Source: Desulfothermus okinawensis JCM 13304 (GTDB lineage Bacteria > Desulfobacterota > Desulfovibrionia > Desulfovibrionales > Desulfothermaceae). From it: 36,030 bases of DNA. Below the pieces are notes generated by a model, which saw only the letters and a program-made list of their open reading frames with translations, ran no database searches and was not told the origin of the DNA. Of this stretch, positions 21,030 through 31,559 are shown one piece after another. Where the stretch lies: positions 1-36,030 of the forward strand of contig BBBM01000025.1 of the NCBI GenBank assembly GCA_001311565.1, written 5' to 3'. Made by a program: the position numbers and the translations under genes. The first letter of the stretch is position 1. Every line of letters starts with the position of its first letter.

Positions 21030-22571
21030 TTATCTACTTATGAAACTAAAGATTCTATCCAGGTGCAAACTATTTTTCAAAACCTCTGCCAGGTTATTTA
21101 GGCCCTGTTCAACACTGTATTGGGCCTGGATTGTTTTAAGGGGAGCTAAACCCTTTTTAATTCTAATTTGGTCGATAAACCACCTTCTAAAAAGATCATT
21201 ATCAAATATTCCATGCAAATAACTCCCCCATACCTTGAGGTCCTTTGTTCCAAAGCCAATTTCATCTCCTTTTTTATTTTTCACAACAGTCACAATATCT
21301 TTTGATGTTATACAGAAGGTCTTACCATGGTGAATTTCATAACCTGTTAGTTTTAACCCAGAGGGTATATGGACAGCCTCTGTTTGAATTAATGTCTTCT
21401 TTCTATCCAGCTCTGTTATAACTGGCAAAAATCCTAGGCCATGTGTATTAATTTTAGTTGACTCAATATTATATGGATCACTTATCTTTTCTCCTATTAT
21501 TTGAAAACCACCACATATACCAATTAACTGAGTATGCTTTTTATGTATAATAGACCTGATGGATTCTGCAATTGAAGAGTGTACTAAATATTCGTTGTCT
21601 TTAATTACGTTTTTACTTCCAGGTATAATGATTACATCAAATTCATTTTTAATTAAATCTGATTTATTTTTGATTATGGTTATTGATACATCTGGCTCAA
21701 ATAAAAATGGGTCCAGGTCTGTAAAATTGGATATGTGTGGAAGATCAATACATGCTATCTTCACTTCCACATCTCTATTTTTTTTAATTTTATCCCATCC
21801 CATTTTAAAAGATACAGAATCTTCTTCAGGAAGACCTAAATTTTTTTATATATGGAACTATTCCAAAAAAAACTTTTACCAGTATATTTTTCTATTAAAT
21901 CTATAGCAGGGTCCAGTAAAGACGCATCACCTCTAAATTTATTGATAATAAATCCCTTGATTAAATCCTGTTCCCATTTATTGAGTAAATCCATGGTCCC
22001 AATAAACGAAGCAAATACCCCTCCCCTATCTATATCTCCAACTAAAAAAAGTATTCGCCCTTGCATACCTTGCCATTTCCATATTTGTAATATCGTGTGG
22101 CTTTAGATTCACTTCCGCAGGACTTCCAGCCCCTTCTAAAACTATTACGTCAAACTCTTGAGCCAGGGAATCGTACGCCTCTCTTACCACCGTTAACAGT
22201 TTCTTTTTATACTCAACATAGTCTAATACTTCCATGTTGCCAACGGGCTTTCCAAGTACAATTACCTGGGAGCCTGTATCAGTTGAGGGCTTTAAGAGCA
22301 CTGGATTCATCCTCACATCGGGATCCAATCTACAGGCCTGTGCTTGAAGGACCTGGGCCCTACCCATCTCTCCCCCATCCATTGTTACATAGGAATTTAA
22401 AGACATGTTTTGGGCTTTAAAGGGAGCCACTTTAAACCCTTCATTGTATAAAATTCTGCAAAGCCCTGCCGCCAGAATGGATTTACCAGCATTTGAACAT
22501 GTACCAACAAACATAATAGCAGGTGTTTTGAAGGGAGAATATGGACCATGGGATAGATTTTTCTTAAACAA
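21030..22571 (-). CDS. cobQ: Cobyric acid synthase (CobQ/CbiP)
   Basis: ATP- and glutamine-dependent amidation of the corrin side chains during adenosylcobalamin synthesis. N-terminal P-loop-like motif [10 protein letters not shown], then [47 protein letters not shown] and [13 protein letters not shown]. The C-terminal class I amidotransferase domain has the nucleophile Cys in IGICGGFQ and His in GSYLHGIF. About 510 residues, normal size. Breaks at A7 near 22042, an A8 near 21865 and T7 near 21840 are each one base long. The start is uncertain: TTG 22571 lies seven bases after the reconstructed cobD stop with no spaced Shine-Dalgarno, suggesting translational coupling. Confidence 0.9.
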
Positions 22572-22577
22572 CCTCTT

Positions 22578-23669
22578 TTACCAGGGGAGGATATTTCCTT
22601 TAAACATTCCACTAAATACAGGTTCTCTTCTCTTTTTTTTCACTGCAATTCTAAAAAATTTATTATTTAGGCCCATATAATTGGAACAATCTCTAATAAT
22701 GATGTTCTTTTTTTAAGAGAGATTTTTTTTACAAAAGACACATCTATATCTTGAGAAATAATCTTTACTAAAATAAAATTGGCACATGATTCAAAGGGAT
22801 GCAGGTAAGAAATTGACTTTAATTCATTAAAAAGCAAACTTCTTTGTTCTAATATGTATTTTTTGCTTTCATAGATATATTTTTCTTCCTGAAAAATATT
22901 TTTTCCAACCTCATATGCAATGGAGTTTATTGACCATGGAGGTAAATATGATTTGGTCTTTTCTATTATACTCTTGTCTGCCATCATAAGTCCCAGTCTA
23001 ATGCCTGGAATAGCAAAAAAACTTTGTAAGGGATAAAAGTACAACTACATTTTCAGGACGATCAATGTACATCCTGTCTATTCCATCAACAAAATCACCA
23101 AATGCTTCATCTACAACAAAAATTGAGTCGGGACAGGAAATCGCCATCTCCCTCAATAACCTTGGATCAACCAATGTTCCAGTTGGATTGTTGGGCTGAC
23201 CTATAAAAACTATGGATGGGATATCTAAAAGGGAAATTAAATCCTCAATTGAGTCCAATACAAATTCCCTTTCTTCCTTTAAATAAAAAAAATCAACATC
23301 CAAACCGTTTAATCTCGATACCTTCTCATAATCCACATATGATGGGACAATTATCACAGCCCTGTTTTTATTTAAAATCCTTGGAAGTATGTATAGTAAT
23401 TCTGTGGAACCATTTCCAAATAATATTTCTTCCTCACAAACTCCATAAAAATCCTTTGCAGCCTCAATTAAACCATATGGAGGTGTTTCTGGATAGTGGA
23501 CAATATTGTGTAATGAGTTTCTAATGGAACGGATAACTGAAGGGGGTGGCCCAAGGGGATTTATATTTGCAGAAAAGTCAATCAATTCATCTGATGATGT
23601 CCCAATTTCCCTGGCAATCCTGAACAAATCTCCACCGTGCTGGAATTTCTCCACTATATCCACTCCCAT
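22578..23669 (-). CDS. cobD: Threonine-phosphate decarboxylase (CobD)
   Basis: PLP enzyme of the class II aminotransferase fold that makes (R)-1-amino-2-propanol O-phosphate for the cobalamin nucleotide loop. HGGD near residue 11, IDFSANINPLGPP, YPETP, NGSTELLY, QPNNPTG, VVDEAFGDF and the PLP-Lys motif SLTKFFAIPGIRLG fit CobD rather than histidinol-phosphate aminotransferase. The C-terminal IIIRDCSNYMGL-FFRIAV is typical. About 360 residues after breaks near 23020, 22709, 22642 and 22585 (the last a short C run giving an end KEISSPW). Directly upstream of cobQ. A GT-rich repeat lies just before its start, and there is no clear Shine-Dalgarno. Confidence 0.88.
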
Positions 23670-23708
23670 CTAGTTTAATGTTGTGTTTCAAGTCCCAAAA
23701 ACTCTTAT

Positions 23709-23812
23709 TGTGGGTGTGTAGATGTGTGTATGTGTGTGAAAGTGTGAGTGTGGGTGTATGTGTGTATATGAGAAAGTTACAGACCACAGACACAGTCCAC
23801 ATACACAGTCCT
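23709..23812. repeat. GT-rich intergenic repeat, copy 1
   Basis: A degenerate GTGTGTG/GTGGGTGTATG tract (23709-23770) leads into AAAGTTACAGACCACAGACACAG and CCACATACACAGTCCT. The GT-rich arm can pair with the CA-rich arm. The core is shared with copies at 26094 and 29499. It lies between cobD and lpxL and overlaps the last codons of lpxL. Confidence 0.75.
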
Positions 23813-24686
23813 AGGTCTGGTCCTCCACCTATTATGAATCCAGTACCACTGGTCTGGGTATCTTAAAACCATTTCTTCCACAGCCCCTGTATAAAATTTG
23901 CAAATACAACTCACTTTATCCTTGAGGTTCCCCTGACAATCTAAGGTATCTAGGGTGGTAAAAAAATGTAGCTCATATCCCTTGTCCCCTCCCCTTGTTA
24001 GAAATACAGGTAAGACTATTGCCCTGGTCCTGACTGCCATTAATGCTGGTCCGAAATTAACTGCAGCTATTTCTCCTAAAAAGGGCAGAAAGATAGCCTT
24101 TCTCCTGCCACAATTATGATCAACTAAAAAGGCACACATCCCATTTTGTTTTAATGTGTTGGCTATCCTTGGGGCTGAATTGTCACGTGGCACTATCTCA
24201 TGCTTGTATTTTCCCCTGAGTCTTTTCACAATTCTACTTATTGTGGGATCATCTGGCTCTCTAATAACTATCTGGGTAGGAATATCTCTAAACAAAATCG
24301 CCATCATGCCAGATAAAAGCTCCCAGGAACCTAAATGTCCAGTCACTGCAACTATTGGCCTATTTAATGACTTAATTTTATTTAAAATATCCACATTTTT
24401 TTATCTCCACAAAATTATGCAAGAAATGATAATCTATTTTTAGATTATAGAAAATCTCAGCAAAGGACTGTCCAGTATTGAAAAAAATTTTTCCAGGCAA
24501 TATTTTTTTGCTTCCCTTTCACTTACCTTTAAATGATCCTGTATGCTGGTAATTGCCCTTTTTTTTCCTGGAGGGCACAAAAATCCACATAAATATCCCG
24601 ATGCCCTTTCCCAATTTTGATATTTGTTTAATATTGAGTTTTAATAAAATCTGTACCAATGTTTCAAAAAAAATTTCTTTAACCAT
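23777..24686 (-). CDS. lpxL: Lipid A biosynthesis acyltransferase (LpxL/HtrB family)
   Basis: Transfers a secondary acyl chain to the Kdo2-lipid A precursor at the inner membrane. Catalytic HX4E motif in TGHLGSWELLS, then VPRDNSAPRI, MCAFLVDHNCGRRKAIFLPFLGE, ALMAVRTRAIVLPVFL and the C-terminal RYPDQWYWIHNRWRTRP. The N-terminal part (MVKEIFFETLVQILLKLNIKQ) is in other frames; breaks near 24555, 24490 and 24400. About 300 residues. Start ATG 24686 lies four bases after the waaA stop, so the two form an LPS-core operon. The last ten or so codons (TVYVDCVCGL) are read from the GT-rich repeat, replacing whatever C terminus was there. LpxL or LpxM cannot be told apart here. Confidence 0.85.
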
Positions 24687-24690
24687 AACA

Positions 24691-25972
24691 TTAATTGCCC
24701 TGTACACATTTTTCAACAAGAGGAACAACTATGTCCATGGTTCTGGAAAGGGCCCCTTTATTTTTTTGTTAGAACCATTTTTGCACTATTTATAATATTA
24801 CATCTTATATTTTTATCCTTAAAAAGGAGATAGGTCCGTTTTTCCAATTCACGTTTATCTTTAACAACCACTATTGCATTTTTTTTTCCTAAAAACATCT
24901 ATTACTTCTTGAAAATTAAAATAGTGTGGACCAACAATCACAGGGACACCAATAGAGGCAGGCTCTAACACATTGTGCCCACCAACTTTCTCCATGGAAC
25001 CACCCACAAATGCCACATCTGACATTGCATAGTACATCATCATCTCTCCCATGGAATCACCTAATAATACATCAAACTCCTTAGATGGGACCAAAGCCTG
25101 TGACCTTTTGTGAACACTAAGGCCATAAGAGATGCATAAATCATATACAAAATTAAATCTTTCTGGATGCCTTGGTACCAATATAAGCTTTAGTTGTTTT
25201 ATTTTTTTTAGAAGATTTAAATATATATCAAGCAATATCCTTTCTTCTTCTCCATGGGTGGATGCTCCTATTAAAAACTTATATTCTGCAAAATATCGCT
25301 CTTTTATTTCCCTTCCTTGAACAACCTTATCCTCTGGAATGGGAATATCAAATTTTATATTTCCAGAAATTTTCACTTTTTCATTAGGTGCTCCAATGTC
25401 CACATATCTATCTGCATATACATTATTTTGCACCAAAATATAGCTACACTTAGATAGAACTTTAGAAATTATGCCTTTAATCTTCAGGTAATTTTTATAA
25501 GAAGATGGAGAAATCCTTCCATTTGCAATAACAATGGGAACATTATATCTATACAGTTTTTCAAAGAGATTTGGCCATATTTCTGTTTCCATTACAACAA
25601 AACAGATGGGATTTATATGAAATATAAATCTATTTATAAATTTATCCACATCATATGGCAGATATGAATGATACATATTGGATTTAAGATTTTTTTTTGC
25701 AATATTAGATCCCGTTGGTGTGGTTGTAGTTATAACTATTGGAACATCTGGAAAGCTCTCCCTTAGTTTAAAACATATTGAAGGCAGCTTGCACTTCTCC
25801 AACAGAAACCGCATGTATCCAGATTGATCTACTAAGGTTTGGGAAAGGAGCTATACCAAATCTCTCAGAGATCCTCTCCCTATATTGGGGGAGTTTAAGG
25901 CTCTTATAAAAAAAGTCTAAGCAGGGCCACTGGCAGAGATCCATAGGCAAGCAAATTGTAAAATGAGTTCAT
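24691..25972 (-). CDS. waaA: Kdo transferase (WaaA/KdtA)
   Basis: Adds Kdo to lipid IVA at the cytoplasmic face of the inner membrane. N-terminal hydrophobic anchor (FYNLLAYGSLPVALLRLFF), then RERFGI, the SVGEV motif, ITTTTPTGSNIA, YLPYDV, VVMETEIWPNLF, IANGRIS, LIGASTHGEEE, LVPRHPER, FVGGSMEKVGGHNVLEPAS and GVPVIVGPHYFNF. The end reads KGALSRTMDIVVPLVEKCVQ after correction at T7 24764-24770. About 425 residues. ATG 25972 has AGGGAG upstream. Breaks occur near 25920, 25785, 24885 and 24768. First gene of the waaA-lpxL pair. Confidence 0.9.
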
Positions 25973-26028
25973 ACCTACTCCCTTTACTCCTTCAAATGGG
26001 GAGATAGTTTATAAAAAAAAATTGGTCA

Positions 26029-26057
26029 AGTTTAGAAAAGGGAAATATTTGTGACAA
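26029..26057 (-). promoter_or_regulatory. Candidate sigma70 promoter for waaA-lpxL
   Basis: TTGTCA (26052-26057), a 17-base spacer and TAAACT (26029-26034) on the minus strand, about 57 bases before the waaA ATG. Confidence 0.4.
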
Positions 26058-26093
26058 GAGTCCACTTCTTGATTTTAAAAGAGAAAAAGCATA

Positions 26094-26148
26094 AATGTGT
26101 AAGTGTGGGTGTAAGTGTGTGTGAAAGTTACAGATCACAGACACAGCA
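26094..26148. repeat. GT-rich intergenic repeat, copy 2
   Basis: ATGTGTAAGTGTGGGTGTAAGTGTGTG, then GAAAGTTACAGATCACAGACACAGC. Shorter than copy 1, as the second CA-rich block is missing. It sits in the 5' leader of aat, ending 13 bases before its start codon, so it should be part of the aat transcript. Confidence 0.75.
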
Positions 26149-26161
26149 AAAGGGGTAGGAT

Positions 26162-26883
26162 ATGGTAATATATTCCCTTCCTCCAGAACCAGTATTTCCA
26201 GATCCTCTAATTGAGGATGTGGACGACATTGTTGCTATTGGAGGAGATTTGAGCCCAGACAGACTCATTGTTGCCTATAAAAATGGCATATTTCCCTGGT
26301 ATGATGAACACTCTCCAATCCTGTGGTGGTCTCCAGATCCAAGGCTGGTATTAAGGCCAGAGGATCTACATGTATCCAGAAGGCTCAGACGTACGATAAG
26401 ACAGGGAAAATTCACAGTGACAATCAACTATGCCTTTGAAGAGGTGATTAATTATTGCAGTAAAATAAAGAGAAAAGGTACTGAAGGGACATGGCTGGTA
26501 CCTGAAATGATTGAGGCCTATACAAATTTACATAAAATTGGCTACTGTCACTCCATTGAAGCATGGTCTAATGGAAGACTTGCTGGAGGACTATATGGGG
26601 TCTGTCTTGGAAAAGTTTTTTTTGGTGAATCCATGTTTTACCAAATTTCCAATGCATCTAAGGTGGCCTTTGTATGGCTTGTTCTCATGTTAAAAAAAGG
26701 CCAATTTCAAATTTATTGACTGCCAGCAGGTCACATCTCATCTAATGAGATTTGGTGCAAAACCAATAAAAAGACGAATATTTATAACAGAATTAAAAAA
26801 AGGCCCTTTGGCTTACTCCTCCTCAAGACCTATGGAAACCAAAGGTGCTCTCTGAATATATATATTTAATTGAGGACATCTAA
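26162..26883 (+). CDS. aat: Leucyl/phenylalanyl-tRNA-protein transferase
   Basis: Transfers Leu or Phe from tRNA to N-terminal Lys/Arg of proteins, marking them for N-degron (ClpS/ClpAP) turnover. Motifs: FPDP near the start, VAIGGDLSPDRLIVAYKNGIFPWY, SPILWWSPDPR, GTWLVPEMIEAY, CHSIEAW, LAGGLYGVCLGKVFFGESMF and S-ASKVA. The A-run near 26692 breaks the frame before KANFKFIDCQQVTSHLMRFGA. A further correction near 26803 gives an ending TPPQDLWKP and a stop at 26881-26883; otherwise it stops at 26853-26855. About 237 residues, normal. Its end overlaps the stop of the opposing kinase gene by 18 bases in the longer reading. Confidence 0.9.
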
Positions 26884-29495
26884 TATTGTATCAAGTAGGG
26901 TGGTTAAAGAGTATGGTTTTTGGAGAAAACGTATATTTTGTTTAGAGAGTTTAGAAGTATCGAGGATATCTGAGGAATATCCTGTAGATACTATTATCTT
27001 TTTGTGTGGATCCACCTCTAAAAATTTATTTAAAAGTTCAATTCCTGATATTTCAGGAATATTCATATCTAAAATTATTACATCAAAATCTTCATGGTTT
27101 TGGTTAAATTTTTCCACAGCGTCTTTTCCGTTCATAGCACACACAACATTAAATCCTTTATCTTTTAAATAAATAGAAGATGTCTCCAATATCATTTCTT
27201 CATCTTCAATTAAAAAGATATTAACATTTCTCCTATTGATTTTGTCTTTACCATTAAAATTTATGTGGGCTTCCCTGGGTTTTTGGGTTTCTCCTGTATA
27301 AACAGCAGGAATATATATTTTAAAGGTGGTTCCCTTGCCCTTTATTGATGAACAAAATATAAATCCATTATGTTCTTCGATAATCTTTTTTTACAATAGA
27401 AAGACCTAACCCTGTCCCCTTTCCCTTTGACTTTGTACTAAAAAAAAGGATCAAATATTTTACTTAGATCATCTTTTTCTATCCCCATTCCTGAATCTGA
27501 AACTTTTATACACACATACTCACCCTTGGGAATAGTGTCTGTATCTTTAACATGGACATTTTGAGTGCTAATAATTATGGATCCCCGATTACTGCCAATG
27601 GCATCTACAGCATTGGTAATTAGATTCATGAGAACTTGTTGAATCCCTACAGGATCTCCATGTATATTCTTTACATCTTTATCAAGATCAAGGTCTATTT
27701 CAATATTTGGTGGAAGTGTTGTTATAAAAAGATTTGATATGTCCAGAATAGAATTGTTTATGTTCACAGGTTGAAATTTTTCAACAGAAGACCTTGCATA
27801 TGAAAGGAGTTCTCTTACAATATTGGTGCCCCTCTCAATAAACTTCTCAATATTTGCCCTTGCACGTATTTGAGATGAAGAATCTTTTCTGTCCAAAAAC
27901 ATTAAATTGGAATATATCCCTTGGAGTATGTTGTTAAAGTCATGGGCAATGCCACTGGCAAGAAGACCTATTCCTTCCATTTTCTGAGATCTTCTAAGTT
28001 GTTCTTCCAGATCCTCATTCATTTTCTTTGCCTTTTTTTTGAGGAGTTACATCAACAAGGGAAATGACAATATGATCTTCTGATTTAATTTTTGACATTG
28101 AACATAGTAGATTTAATCCCTCTCCCCAAGCATTAATGCCTTTAATTTCTAATAACTTTTGAGAACTAGCAGGAAATCCTCCTTTTATCCTGGCATAGGT
28201 TTCAAAAAAAACACCTCCCTTGAATCAGGAGATATAAGCTCATAGAAATATCTCCTATTTTCAATTAGAGATTTGTTCATTCTAAATAAGTTTTCAAAAC
28301 CTCTGTTTACCTTTGTTACCATAAAGCTACCATCTATAATTGCTATTGAGTTTGCAGCATTTTCAAAAATCGCCTTATAATAATCCCTATTTTTGAGGGT
28401 CTCTCTTATTAATTTCTTTTTCTCTGTTACATCCCTTACTATTCCTGAAAATCCAGAGGGATTTCCTTGTTTATCTTTTATTAATCTAACTGAAATCTCA
28501 ACTATCTTTCGATTTCCCTTAAAGGTTATTATTTCAAAATCCTCTAGAAGTTCAGACACCCCTGTTCTATATACCCTGTGAAAGACCATAAACATCTTTT
28601 TTTTGCACTTTTTGGGGGAGCAAATACCCTGTAATTTAAATTAATTAGCTTCTCAATATCATCCACTTCCCCAATATGCATTAATGCATTATTTACAAAT
28701 GTGAGATTACCTCTAAGGTCTGTCTCAAAATAGCCCTCTTCCATATTTTCTAAAATATCCCTATATCTTTCCTCCCTTTTTCTCAATTCATTTTCTAATA
28801 TTTTTTTTAGGGGTAATATCTATAACAGATACTATTGCGGCTTCACTTCCCTTTACCATAACTTGAGCCCCGGACAAAAATATCCACTTTTCCTTTCCAT
28901 CTTTTGTGATTATTTTTAACTCATAAGGTGGAACCTCTTCTCCCCTTTGTCTTTTTAGCCCTTTTTCCCTTACCATCTCCTTATGTTCTGGATGCACAAC
29001 ATCCCAGAAATTCATATTTAACATCTCTTCCACTGCATATCCAGTTATCTCTTCAGCAGCTCTATTTATATAGATCCATCTTGTCCCCTGGTATGCCAAA
29101 ATTCCTACTTTAGTAGACTCTGCTAATTTTCTAAAGAGATCTTCACTTTCAGATATTCTACTTAAGTGCTCCTTCTCTTCAGTTATATCCCTGAATAATA
29201 TCAGATACTCAAATGAGACATCCATACAAGCTGGGGGAAATAAAACAGAAAATTGGAGGGTTATGTACTTGCCAAAAGAGGAATTAAGGGAGAGCTCCCT
29301 GGAGATCTCCCTTTTATATTCTCTTGCTTCTTTTATATATGGACCAAATATCTCATTGAAAGAATCCTCATAACTATTATTATCAAAATTTTTAGCCAAG
29401 AATTCTTTGGCATAATCATTAATATATAATAGTTCCCCTTTAGTATCTGCAAGGATAACCCCAAATTCATAATTTAGTTGATTTATATTAATCAT
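26866..29495 (-). CDS. Multi-PAS hybrid histidine kinase with C-terminal receiver
   Basis: One reconstructed gene of about 875 residues with no transmembrane segment seen, so probably a cytoplasmic sensor. Order: PAS-like (about 1-105); PAS (115-235, KVGILAYQGTRWIYINRAAEEITGY); PAS (240-350, EEGYFETDLRGNLTFVNNAL); PAS (365-480, SIAIIDGSFMVTKVNRGFENLF) plus a degenerate segment; HisKA with His in ASGIAHDFNNILQG; HATPase_c with N box NLITNAVDAI, G1 DSGMGI and G2 GKGTGLGLSIV; linker; receiver with acceptor Asp in VIILDMNIPE and Lys in FLQKPYS. Breaks fall near 28802, 28602, 28200, 28035, 27440 and 27388. The start (ATG 29495) lies three bases from a GT-rich repeat with no Shine-Dalgarno. Signal and output unknown. 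Confidence 0.85.
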
Positions 29496-29498
29496 AAT

Positions 29499-29572
29499 GG
29501 GTGTGTGTATGGGTGTATGTGTGGGTGTGTGTAAAAGTTACAGATCACATACACACTCCACATACACAGTCC
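29499..29572. repeat. GT-rich intergenic repeat, copy 3
   Basis: GGGTGTGTGTATGGGTGTATGTGTGGGTGTGTGT, then AAAAGTTACAGATCACATACACAC and TCCACATACACAGTCC. The best inverted-repeat copy: the GT-rich arm pairs imperfectly with the CA-rich arm around an AAGTTACAGATC loop. It fills nearly the whole gap between the ACT gene stop (29577) and the kinase start (29495). Confidence 0.78.
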
Positions 29573-29576
29573 TTGG

Positions 29577-30007
29577 TTATATTTTATACAACTCTTCACC
29601 AGACAACACTTTAATATTAGATTTTTTTTAATACTTCAATTGCCTGGTCTGTTCTGTCAAATCTAAAAATCAGTACTGCATTCTTCATGGATTGTTGAAC
29701 AAAGGCATACATATATTCAACATTTATATTCTCTTTACTCAAAACATCCAAAACCTCATGTAGTCCACCTGGTTCATCTTTTACTTCAACTGCCACTACA
29801 GTGGTCCTTCCAACTGTAAAACCATGCTTCTTTAATGTTTCTTTGGCCTTTTCAGTATCTGATACTATTATCCTCAATATTCCAAAATCTGAAGTATCAG
29901 CTAAGGCAAGTGCCTGATGTTTACTTTTGCCTCAGCAAGGGCCCTGGTTACATCACAGAGCTACCTGCCCTGTTTTCCAGAAAAATAGACAATTGTTCCA
30001 GCTTCAT
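29577..30007 (-). CDS. Tandem ACT-domain protein paired with phenylacetate-CoA ligase
   Basis: About 143 residues with two ACT domains: [15 protein letters not shown] (N-terminal) with [17 protein letters not shown], then [20 protein letters not shown] with [13 protein letters not shown] domains bind small ligands, usually amino acids; this family is commonly encoded beside paaK and presumably senses a ligand, but its exact role is not settled. ATG 30007 with GAGGAGG upstream. Breaks near 29958 and 29926 (G runs one short) and T8 near 29622; the corrected C terminus is LSGEELYKI with the stop at 29577. It begins 14 bases after the paaK stop. Confidence 0.85.
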
Positions 30008-30021
30008 AACACATGCCTCCT

Positions 30022-31326
30022 CTATTTTTTTGTCCCTTAAATCTATTATCCTCTTTGCCTTTCCTTCTGACCGCATAATTGATTTGGTTCTACCAATTTA
30101 ACCTTGGTAGTCACACCCAAGAATTCTTTAATGTTTTTCTGTATCTTTGCCTCTAATTGCTGTAGGTTTTTGATCTTGTCAGAAAAGATATTCTCATCCA
30201 CTTCCACCTGGACCTCTAGTGTATCCATTGAGTTTTCCCGTCTTAAAATCAACTGATAGTGGGGTGTTAGACCTTCTGTTTCAAGTAGTATTGACTCGAT
30301 CTGGGATGGGAATACATTGACTCCTCTTATTATAAGCATATCATCTGAACGTCCAAGCACCTTATTCATTCTCACATGGGTCCTCCCACACTTACATGGG
30401 ACTGGATTCAGTGAGGTAAGGTCCCTGGTCCTGTATCTAATAAGTGGCTGCGCCTCTTTGGTTAGAGTGGTTATTACCAGTTCCCCCTCTTCCCCATATG
30501 GAAGGGGTTCTTTTGTATGTGGATCAATTATCTCCACAAGAAAATGGTCCTCCCAGATGTGGAGTCCTGATTGGGCAGTTGCGCACTCCATTGCAACACC
30601 AGGTCCCAGAACTTCTGATAGTCCATAGATATCCAGTGCCTTTAAATGGAGTTTAGATTCTATCTCCCTTCTCATCTCCTCTGTCCAGGGTTCAGCTCCA
30701 AAAATCCCTGTGTGCAAGGAGAGGTCTTTAAAATCTATACCAGCACCCTGGGCCACATCGTATAGATGCAGGGCATAAGATGGGGTACAGCAGATAACCG
30801 TTGCCTTGAAATCATTTAAAAGCATAACCTGTCTCTTGGTACCTCCGCCAGATACTGGCACAATAGTTGCCCCTATTTTCTCTGCACCATAGTGTGCACC
30901 AAGTCCACCAGTAAAAAGACCATATCCATATGCATTATGGATTATGTCCCTTCTTGTAACCCCTGCTGCCATAAAAGACCTGCCCATTAGCTCCGCCCAG
31001 TTGTTCACATCCCTCTGAGTGTATCCAACCACTGTTGCCTTTCCTGTTGTTCCTGAAGAGGCATGTATACGGACCACATTTTCCCTTGGCACTGCAAAAA
31101 GACCAAATGGATAATTATTCCTGAGATCCTGCTTTTCTGTAAATGGTAAATACTTGACATCTGACAAAGACTTAATATGTTCGGGTTTAACACCAAGTTC
31201 ATCAAACTTTCTTCTGTAAAAAGGGACATTGTGATAGACCCTTTCTACTAGATATTTGAGACGTTTAAGTTGAAGGGCTTCTAAATCTTCCCTTGGCAAA
31301 GTCTCTTTTTCCACATCATACATCAT
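30022..31326 (-). CDS. paaK: Phenylacetate-CoA ligase
   Basis: AMP-forming ligase activating phenylacetate or a similar aryl acid with CoA. AMP-binding motif [12 protein letters not shown], then [75 protein letters not shown] and [21 protein letters not shown]. Almost the whole gene is one clean frame. Only the end is disturbed (near 30085 and T7 30025-30031); corrected it reads [16 protein letters not shown] with a stop at 30022-30024. About 434 residues, typical. ATG 31326 follows AGGAGG. The leader has a strong promoter and a palindrome. Such genes often occur near indolepyruvate or aryl-acid oxidoreductases, not present here. Confidence 0.93.
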
Positions 31327-31399
31327 GATTCATTTCCTCCTAAAAAAAAGAATATTTTTGACTATTGCAGGTAAACAGTATAAATATAACAGGGTGATT

Positions 31400-31422
31400 A
31401 TATAGACGTGTTTAGTCTATAT
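31400..31422. promoter_or_regulatory. Palindrome in the paaK leader, operator candidate
   Basis: ATATAGAC-GTGTTTA-GTCTATAT is a perfect 8-bp inverted repeat with a 7-base centre. It lies between the predicted paaK transcription start (near 31466) and the ATG, a position suited to repressor binding. The repressor is unknown. Confidence 0.4.
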
Positions 31423-31472
31423 TAAGCCAAAAAAAAGAACAAAAAATGTCAAAACAAAAAAATGTAGGCAAA

Positions 31473-31501
31473 ATTATCCGTTAATATTAGATTTTAGTCA
31501 A
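31473..31501 (-). promoter_or_regulatory. Sigma70 promoter for paaK
   Basis: On the minus strand TTGACT (31496-31501), a 17-base spacer and GATAAT (31473-31478). This gives a leader of about 140 bases. Confidence 0.6.
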
Positions 31502-31559
31502 GCAGATTGCCAGATTAAACAAATCTCAATAAAAAAACAAGGAGGAAGTCAGGATCATT

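Noticed and set aside
23678..23866. Plus-strand ORF across the GT-rich repeat
   Set aside because: It is low-complexity sequence (VCVYVCESVSVGVCVY-type translation), without a ribosome site, and antisense to lpxL.
23709..29572. The GT-rich repeats as a CRISPR array
   Set aside because: The copies are kilobases apart, differ in length and have no regular spacers or cas genes.
30317..30656. Two plus-strand ORFs opposite paaK
   Set aside because: Antisense to a clean, highly conserved paaK frame; no ribosome site.
31358..31384. Plus-strand promoter TTGACT...TATAAA for rsfS
   Set aside because: The spacer is only 15 bases and it lies inside the paaK leader; too weak to list.
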